6,298 nucleotides of DNA, from positions 1-6,298 of the forward strand of contig JAVESW010000077.1 in assembly GCA_034006405.1 (NCBI GenBank), read 5' to 3'. The stretch is from JALNYB01 sp023230065. Its GTDB lineage: Archaea; Thermoplasmatota; Thermoplasmata; Methanomassiliicoccales; Methanomethylophilaceae. Below are positions 5,940 through 6,298 of this stretch, piece after piece. A model generated the notes under the pieces. It worked only from the letters and a program-made list of their open reading frames with translations, was not told the DNA's origin and made no database searches. A program made the translations under genes and the position numbers. Position 1 is the stretch's first letter. Every line of letters begins with the position of its first letter.

Positions 5940-6007
5940 TTGTTTAGAAGTATTTTATCTGGCATTCGTTGATATTATGTCTGTCTTTCGACTGCGTAAT
6001 AAAAAAG

Positions 6008-6016
6008 CTTATTAAG
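6008..6016 (+). promoter_or_regulatory. TATA box of tRNA-Leu
   Basis: CTTATTAAG, preceded by the purine-rich stretch AATAAAAAAG that could serve as a BRE. Its centre is about 28 bp upstream of the tRNA 5' end, the expected archaeal spacing. The gene therefore has its own promoter and does not depend on the radical SAM operon. Confidence 0.65.
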
Positions 6017-6039
6017 TGCGTTCTTATCGGGTTATTGTT

Positions 6040-6123
6040 GCGAGGGTAGTCAAGCATGGCCAACGACGCTAGGTTGAGGGCCTAGTCCTTAGTGGTCCTT
6101 GGGTTCAAATCCCAACCCTCGCA
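6040..6123 (+). tRNA. tRNA-Leu (anticodon GAG)
   Basis: A full cloverleaf of 84 bases can be folded. The acceptor stem GCGAGGG (6040-6046) pairs with CCCTCGC (6116-6122), with discriminator A6123, the leucine-type base. The D stem is GTC/GAC around a long loop containing GG. The anticodon stem CTAGG/CCTAG (6069-6073, 6081-6085) encloses loop TTGAGGG with anticodon GAG (6076-6078), reading CUC and CUU. The variable region has 13 bases with a short CC/GG stem, as in archaeal class II leucine tRNAs. The T stem TTGGG/CCCAA encloses TTCAAAT. There is no intron and no encoded CCA (the gene is followed by CTATT), so the CCA is added after transcription. Confidence 0.97.
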
Positions 6124-6160
6124 CTATTCTTAGTTATTCAGAAATTTTGGGTTTTGAGTG

Positions 6161-6165
6161 TTTTT
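6161..6165 (+). terminator. Oligo-T terminator candidate for tRNA-Leu
   Basis: A run of five T lies 37 bases after the tRNA, with earlier T4 runs at about 6144-6147 and 6152-6155. A longer run of eight T at 6199-6206 could act as a back-up stop. Confidence 0.35.
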
Positions 6166-6298
6166 ATCTTGTATTCGGGAATCTCGCATCGATAGTAATT
6201 TTTTTTCGAGTTCAAGTATAAGACTCAAATCTTATTTCTTGTTAGGTCTCCATCAGACGAATCCTGTAATATATTCTGCGGTTTATTTTGAGTCATTG

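Noticed and set aside
5977..6015. Twelve-codon frame between the radical SAM gene and the tRNA, considered as a possible radical SAM peptide substrate
   Set aside because: It has no ribosome-binding site, overlaps the tRNA promoter, and lacks a leader-core character.
6225..6296. Minus-strand frame of 23 codons (starting MTQNKPQNIL) that could be the C-terminus of a gene beyond the window
   Set aside because: It is too short to judge and may be chance. The sequence to the right of the window is needed to see whether the frame continues.
1..6298. CRISPR array, insertion sequence, attachment site next to tRNA-Leu
   Set aside because: There are no regularly spaced repeats, no transposase-like frame, and no second copy of the tRNA 3' end within the window that would mark an integrated element.

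Overview
The window looks archaeal and most resembles a methanogen of the Thermoplasmata, possibly Methanomassiliicoccales. The evidence is a type-A RNase P RNA of about 300 nt with archaeal TATA-like promoters, a tRNA-Leu with no encoded CCA, AT-rich TATA boxes about 25 nt upstream of stable RNAs, oligo-T ends, and apparently leaderless or weak-Shine-Dalgarno starts. All five protein genes stop with TAA or TGA. The lineage is inferred from style, not from a database search.

Layout, left to right. (1) The 3' part of a large gene for a GlcD/D-lactate-dehydrogenase-like FAD-linked oxidase (1-2579, +). It holds two tandem copies of the FAD-binding unit, the first of which appears degenerate. (2) A GNAT acetyltransferase (2641-3126, +). 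(3) A HAD-family phosphatase on the minus strand (3092-3772), whose 3' end overlaps the GNAT gene by 35 bp tail to tail. (4) The RNase P RNA gene rnpB on the minus strand (about 3822-4122), identified from its terminal helix and conserved core motifs. Plus-strand reading frames across it are not genes. (5) A 150-bp AT-rich control region holding the rnpB TATA box and two copies of a 25-bp palindrome-like element. (6) A two-gene operon: a TetR-family regulator (4276-4842) overlapping by one base a radical SAM protein with a partial SPASM-like tail (4842-5939). (7) tRNA-Leu(GAG) (6040-6123, +) with its own promoter. No complete gene is supported in the last 175 bases.

The part most worth following up is the TetR/radical SAM operon. 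A putative repressor is translationally coupled to a radical SAM enzyme, and two near-identical operator candidates lie upstream, one of them over the likely promoter of the operon. This looks like a self-contained, inducible one-enzyme system whose substrate cannot be read from the window. The second point of interest is the asymmetric tandem FAD-oxidase fusion, in which one copy keeps the canonical motifs and the other has lost several.
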